Program-made: the position numbers and the translations under genes | Origin: Anaerolineaceae bacterium | GTDB lineage: Bacteria; Planctomycetota; Phycisphaerae; FEN-1346; JAACEH01 | Assembly (NCBI GenBank): GCA_011682595.1 | Contig: JAACEH010000046.1 | Span: forward strand, 1 to 9,519 | Direction of reading: 5' to 3' | Length of the DNA: 9,519 nucleotides | Notes under the pieces: model-generated | Database searches by the model: none | Told to the model about the DNA's origin: nothing | The model's input: only the letters and a program-made list of their open reading frames with translations | Part shown: positions 8,001-9,519 of the stretch, piece after piece | Layout of the letters: the number at the start of each line of letters is the position of its first letter | How positions within the stretch are numbered: position 1 is the stretch's first letter

Positions 8001-8378
8001 GTCGAGCAGGCCGGGGCGCTCGATGACGGGGCCGAAGTAGGTGATCTTTTTCTGCTTGCGGCACCAGGCGAGGGCGTCGGCCAGCAGGCCCCTTTGTTGC
8101 AGCGGCGTCACCCGACGGACCGGCCGCCCGAGCAGGCCGAGCACATGTTCGGCGAAACGCGGAAAAGTCCAGACCTCGGCCCGGCAAAGCACGCCCCGCC
8201 CCGACTCGCGGAGCAGGGCGTTGAGCGTGGCCTGCCGCCGCCGGCTGGTCGGCACGAGCAGCAGAATCCGCGACGGATCGCACCGGCCGAGCAGTTCCAG
8301 GTAGAGCCGTCGGACGGTCAGCGCCTTTTGCGACCGGGCCGGGCCGAGCAGAATTCTTACCTCAGGAGCGTCTTTCAT
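5088..8378 (-). CDS. addB: AddB: helicase-nuclease complex subunit B (exonuclease)
   Basis: This is the partner of AddA, which in the known complex degrades the 5' strand and takes part in Chi recognition. The product has 1096 residues from the ATG at 8378, 25 bases after the pgsA stop. An in-frame start 33 codons upstream is less likely because it lies inside pgsA. No clear Shine-Dalgarno precedes the ATG. The N-terminal helicase-like half is decayed, as usual for AddB: Walker A reads GPARSQKA (12-19), and the motif II position reads DGFQNF (205-210) without the catalytic Glu. VHSSRALSFP (around His581) and MTVTRATDRLIL (642-653) are relics of motifs V and VI. The C-terminal nuclease looks intact: His824, Asp953/Asp956 (GRIDRID), Asp971/Lys973 (DYKSG), Gln992/Tyr996 (QLPLY). 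Cys792 (YARCP) and Cys1070-X3-Cys1074-X5-Cys1080 form the expected iron-sulfur staple. Even the Walker A motif, often kept in AddB, seems lost. Confidence 0.9.
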   Translation of the reverse strand: MKDAPEVRILLGPARSQKALTVRRLYLELLGRCDPSRILLLVPTSRRRQATLNALLRESGRGVLCRAEVWTFPRFAEHVLGLLGRPVRRVTPLQQRGLLADALAWCRKQKKITYFGPVIERPGLLDSLSEFIRKLKTEEIRPEDFAGAVKARRGPLADLAALYVRYQMRLTDHNLYDDAGLFWQTREALAAAGDSFSWPAHVLVDGFQNFARPQRDVLRILHRRGAAMVITLPCRKDRPEVFAPTLQTLKELQETFAGEVRIEEHGRAAGGISTLAHLERFLFEDRAGPPEKIDPGHPAAVTFTETAGRTREVEHLARRIKQLLQADRSLRPAEVAVVLRSRELYEGLIAEIFPRYGLPLDGLEGTPLHRLPLPRWLLEVVSLPVGNFNYRDLTAVLRSPYFPREDSDADRQTVEAADRLLHQSGVFEGADNHLQAIRRYIADRRDNGRLDRQEDQEAAKAEAATAGKVERLLERFFDRLEAIPQDAPRMTFVAAMLDLLDDFDLDHKVTEVDDPALMRRDMASLESLRDLLGELEELDEVAPAAAMTLREFVTELQAALESAKVAPPRCLGGGVNILDVHSSRALSFPVVAVPGLLDGCWPQPYRTHLVETPENLPAMAAAGLAVPDRRAGMAEERFLFYMTVTRATDRLILTRPASDEDGRPLAPSPFWDELLRVTVGRDRSTVETVTARDCDLPVADAANPEELRRVVMLAVAEDKSECLPLLAAVDRLDPTLRATLHSVAVEKERESAQPFGRFDGVLSDEALLKEFADRYPARHVFSITSLENYARCPFLFFAQTVCRLEPWRLAEQYVLEDQVGLLYHDILSDFYLARRKDGPDGTRLELLPVEPLLEEMSASADRVFSRRENLGGKAPGGLPAMWEIQKDEIRQRLLNYVRRETTRCRDLPFDVEPRLFEWSFGMTVHKGADPQSTTSPAAIDSDDGPIHIRGRIDRIDLVIEDGRPSRLIVIDYKSGAKPTDIARRVREGLALQLPLYLLAVEQTLGEQMNLGLGQGAYYYLRDLDYYAALSLIGRRAEAAEALLDSARARVAEMVGRCRRGEFPPAPAAKCPAWCPYHGLCRTARWRVEYKTVEETR
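5099..5103 (-). promoter_or_regulatory. Ribosome binding site of addA inside the end of addB
   Basis: On the minus strand GGAGG is followed by the 7-base spacer AAACCCG and then the GTG start at 5091. The site lies in the last codons of addB, and the addB stop overlaps the addA start by four bases. This supports the GTG start and suggests coupled translation of the two subunits. Confidence 0.75.
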
Positions 8379-8403
8379 GTTGACCACAGTTCGTGAAGGG
8401 TCG

Positions 8404-9048
8404 TTACCGCGTCGTCCGGTCCGGGCGACGGCCACTGGAGGCGTTGATGAGCCGCCAGGTCCGGCCGACGTAAACAAATGCGCTGAGGGCGGTCACCACG
8501 ACCGTCGCCCAGAGCAGAACATCGCGACTCTGCCGTGCCCACGGACCGGCCTGGCGCAGGTGCGCAACGAACAGCAGCACATAGACGATGGCCACGTTCT
8601 GAAGCGACATCTTCACCTTGCCGCAGACCGTGGACTTGAAGGCCTGGCCCCGGCTCTCGCTCCATCCTCGAATGCCGGTGACCAGGAATTCCCGCGACAG
8701 AATGACCACCACCATCCAGGTCTGGACGCCGGTCAGGCTGACCGTCCGGCCGTCGCCCGAAAGCGCCAGGAAGTTGCCGCCGGCCAGAAAGGCGAAGGCG
8801 CCGCAGATGAGCACCTTGTCGACCGTCGCGTCGGCAACTCGTCCCAGGGCACTGATGGCGCCCAGCCGCCGGGCCAGGTAGCCGTCGAGAATGTCGGTGA
8901 TGGTGGCCACCAGGAAAGCGGCCAGGGCGACATCGAGCAGAAGCGGGCCGCGCTTGTCGCCGACATCGTAAAGAGCCAGCAGCACGAAGACGACCGCGGC
9001 GGTCAGAAGTCGCAAGGCGGTCAGGATGTTCGGAATGTGGTGTTTCAC
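8404..9048 (-). CDS. pgsA: CDP-diacylglycerol--glycerol-3-phosphate 3-phosphatidyltransferase
   Basis: This membrane enzyme joins CDP-diacylglycerol and glycerol 3-phosphate to give phosphatidylglycerol phosphate, the committed step to phosphatidylglycerol and cardiolipin. The product has 214 residues from a GTG at 9048, a little longer than the usual 180-200. The CDP-alcohol phosphotransferase signature DG-X2-AR-X8-G-X3-D-X3-D is perfect: Asp55, Gly56, Ala59, Arg60, Gly69, Asp73 and Asp77, with a further Asp52. About six hydrophobic segments are visible (near residues 8-26, 36-51, 78-97, 107-127, 148-165, 176-195). The N-terminal NILTALRLL is typical of PgsA. The C-terminal tail (SSGRRPDRTTR) is basic and probably cytosolic. 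It follows rimO by 12 bases and precedes addB by 25, so it is probably in one operon with them. I see no good Shine-Dalgarno site. PgsA is preferred over other CDP-alcohol transferases because of the overall match; the exact alcohol substrate is inferred. Confidence 0.9.
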   Translation of the reverse strand: MKHHIPNILTALRLLTAAVVFVLLALYDVGDKRGPLLLDVALAAFLVATITDILDGYLARRLGAISALGRVADATVDKVLICGAFAFLAGGNFLALSGDGRTVSLTGVQTWMVVVILSREFLVTGIRGWSESRGQAFKSTVCGKVKMSLQNVAIVYVLLFVAHLRQAGPWARQSRDVLLWATVVVTALSAFVYVGRTWRLINASSGRRPDRTTR

Positions 9049-9060
9049 GGTGAGGTGATT

Positions 9061-9519
9061 CTACTGCGGGACGAGGTGACCCTCAAGGTCGTAAGGGCCC
9101 GCCTCGGCGATTTTGACCCGCACCGTCCGCCCGCAGCGCAAGGGTTTGTCGCTGTGGACGACCGTCACGCCGTCGATGTCGGGGGCCTGACCCCAGAAGC
9201 GGCCGACCGCCGGCTGGCGGCCCTTGCCGTCGGTTCCGCGGTCTATCACCACCTCCAGTTCCTGGCCAACCGCCTGCTGCTGAATCTCGGCGGCCACCTG
9301 TTGCTGGAGGGTCATCAGGACGTCGAAGCGCTCCTGGCGGACCTCCTGCGGCACCTGGCCGGGCAGGTCGGCGGCCCGCGTGTCGGGCTCCGGGCTGTAC
9401 ATGAAGGCCCCCAGCCGCTCGAACCGCACCTGGCGGACGAACTCCAGCAACTCCTCGAACTGGGCCTGCGTTTCGCCGGGGTAGCCGACGATCAGCGTCG
9501 TACGCAAGACCAGGTCGGG
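9061..9519 (-). CDS. rimO: RimO: ribosomal protein S12 methylthiotransferase, C-terminal part
   Basis: This radical SAM enzyme adds a methylthio group to the conserved aspartate of ribosomal protein S12. Only the last 152 codons lie in the window; the frame is open to the right edge (PDLVLRTTLIVGYPGET), so the start and both iron-sulfur binding regions are outside. What is visible is the end of the radical SAM barrel (RTTLIVGYPGET, then LLEFVRQVRFERLGAFMYSP) and a C-terminal TRAM domain (about the last 65 residues) with GQAPDIDG and a terminal AGPYDLEGHL. The PxxDG motif and the YDLxG ending separate RimO from the related tRNA enzymes MiaB and MtaB. It stops at TAG 9063-9061. It would be the most upstream visible gene of the rimO-pgsA-addB-addA run. 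An apparent TTG start at 9507 is internal, since conserved residues precede it. Confidence 0.9.
   Translation of the reverse strand, partial: PDLVLRTTLIVGYPGETQAQFEELLEFVRQVRFERLGAFMYSPEPDTRAADLPGQVPQEVRQERFDVLMTLQQQVAAEIQQQAVGQELEVVIDRGTDGKGRQPAVGRFWGQAPDIDGVTVVHSDKPLRCGRTVRVKIAEAGPYDLEGHLVPQ

Noticed and set aside
6042..8396. Long + strand frames (450 and 327 codons) opposite addB
   Set aside because: Same cause: antisense to a gene whose nuclease and cysteine motifs are clear, with composition typical of a shadow frame.

Overview
The window is a compact, GC-rich (roughly two-thirds G+C by eye) stretch of bacterial chromosome with strong G/C preference at third codon positions and frequent GTG starts. 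The gene set, the weak Shine-Dalgarno signals before several genes and the style of the cupin regulator would fit a planctomycete-like or other deep-branching GC-rich bacterium. That placement is an impression, because no marker gene in the window fixes the phylum. I see no tRNA, rRNA, CRISPR array, transposase or phage gene, and no gap longer than about 100 bases without a gene.

Layout. On the + strand, 3-908 is the 3' part of a metallophosphoesterase-like gene that enters from the left. It faces an array of minus-strand genes, read from right to left: rimO (9519-9061, cut by the window edge), pgsA (9048-8404), addB (8378-5088), addA (5091-1540) and, after a 101-base gap, a small XRE-cupin regulator (1438-930). 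The regulator's 3' end meets the phosphoesterase 3' end tail to tail, about 21 bases apart.

How the genes work together. rimO (ribosomal protein S12 methylthiolation), pgsA (phosphatidylglycerolphosphate synthesis) and addBA lie with gaps of 12 and 25 bases and a 4-base GTGA overlap, so they are probably one transcript. addB and addA form the AddAB helicase-nuclease, which resects double-strand breaks for RecA loading. The overlap and the GGAGG site just before the addA GTG suggest translational coupling of the two subunits. The regulator has its own good ribosome binding site and a possible promoter, and may be independent.

Points of interest. (1) The regulator is frameshifted between its two cupin motifs. 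(2) Both AddA and AddB carry a four-cysteine signature around the nuclease domain, whereas the iron-sulfur staple is classically described for the AddB-type subunit. (3) The phosphoesterase lacks recognisable metal-binding residues in two of its motifs. (4) It also contains a palindromic repeat element, with a related piece at the left edge of the window. The window is otherwise ordinary core chromosome, and I find no convincing undescribed multi-gene system in it.
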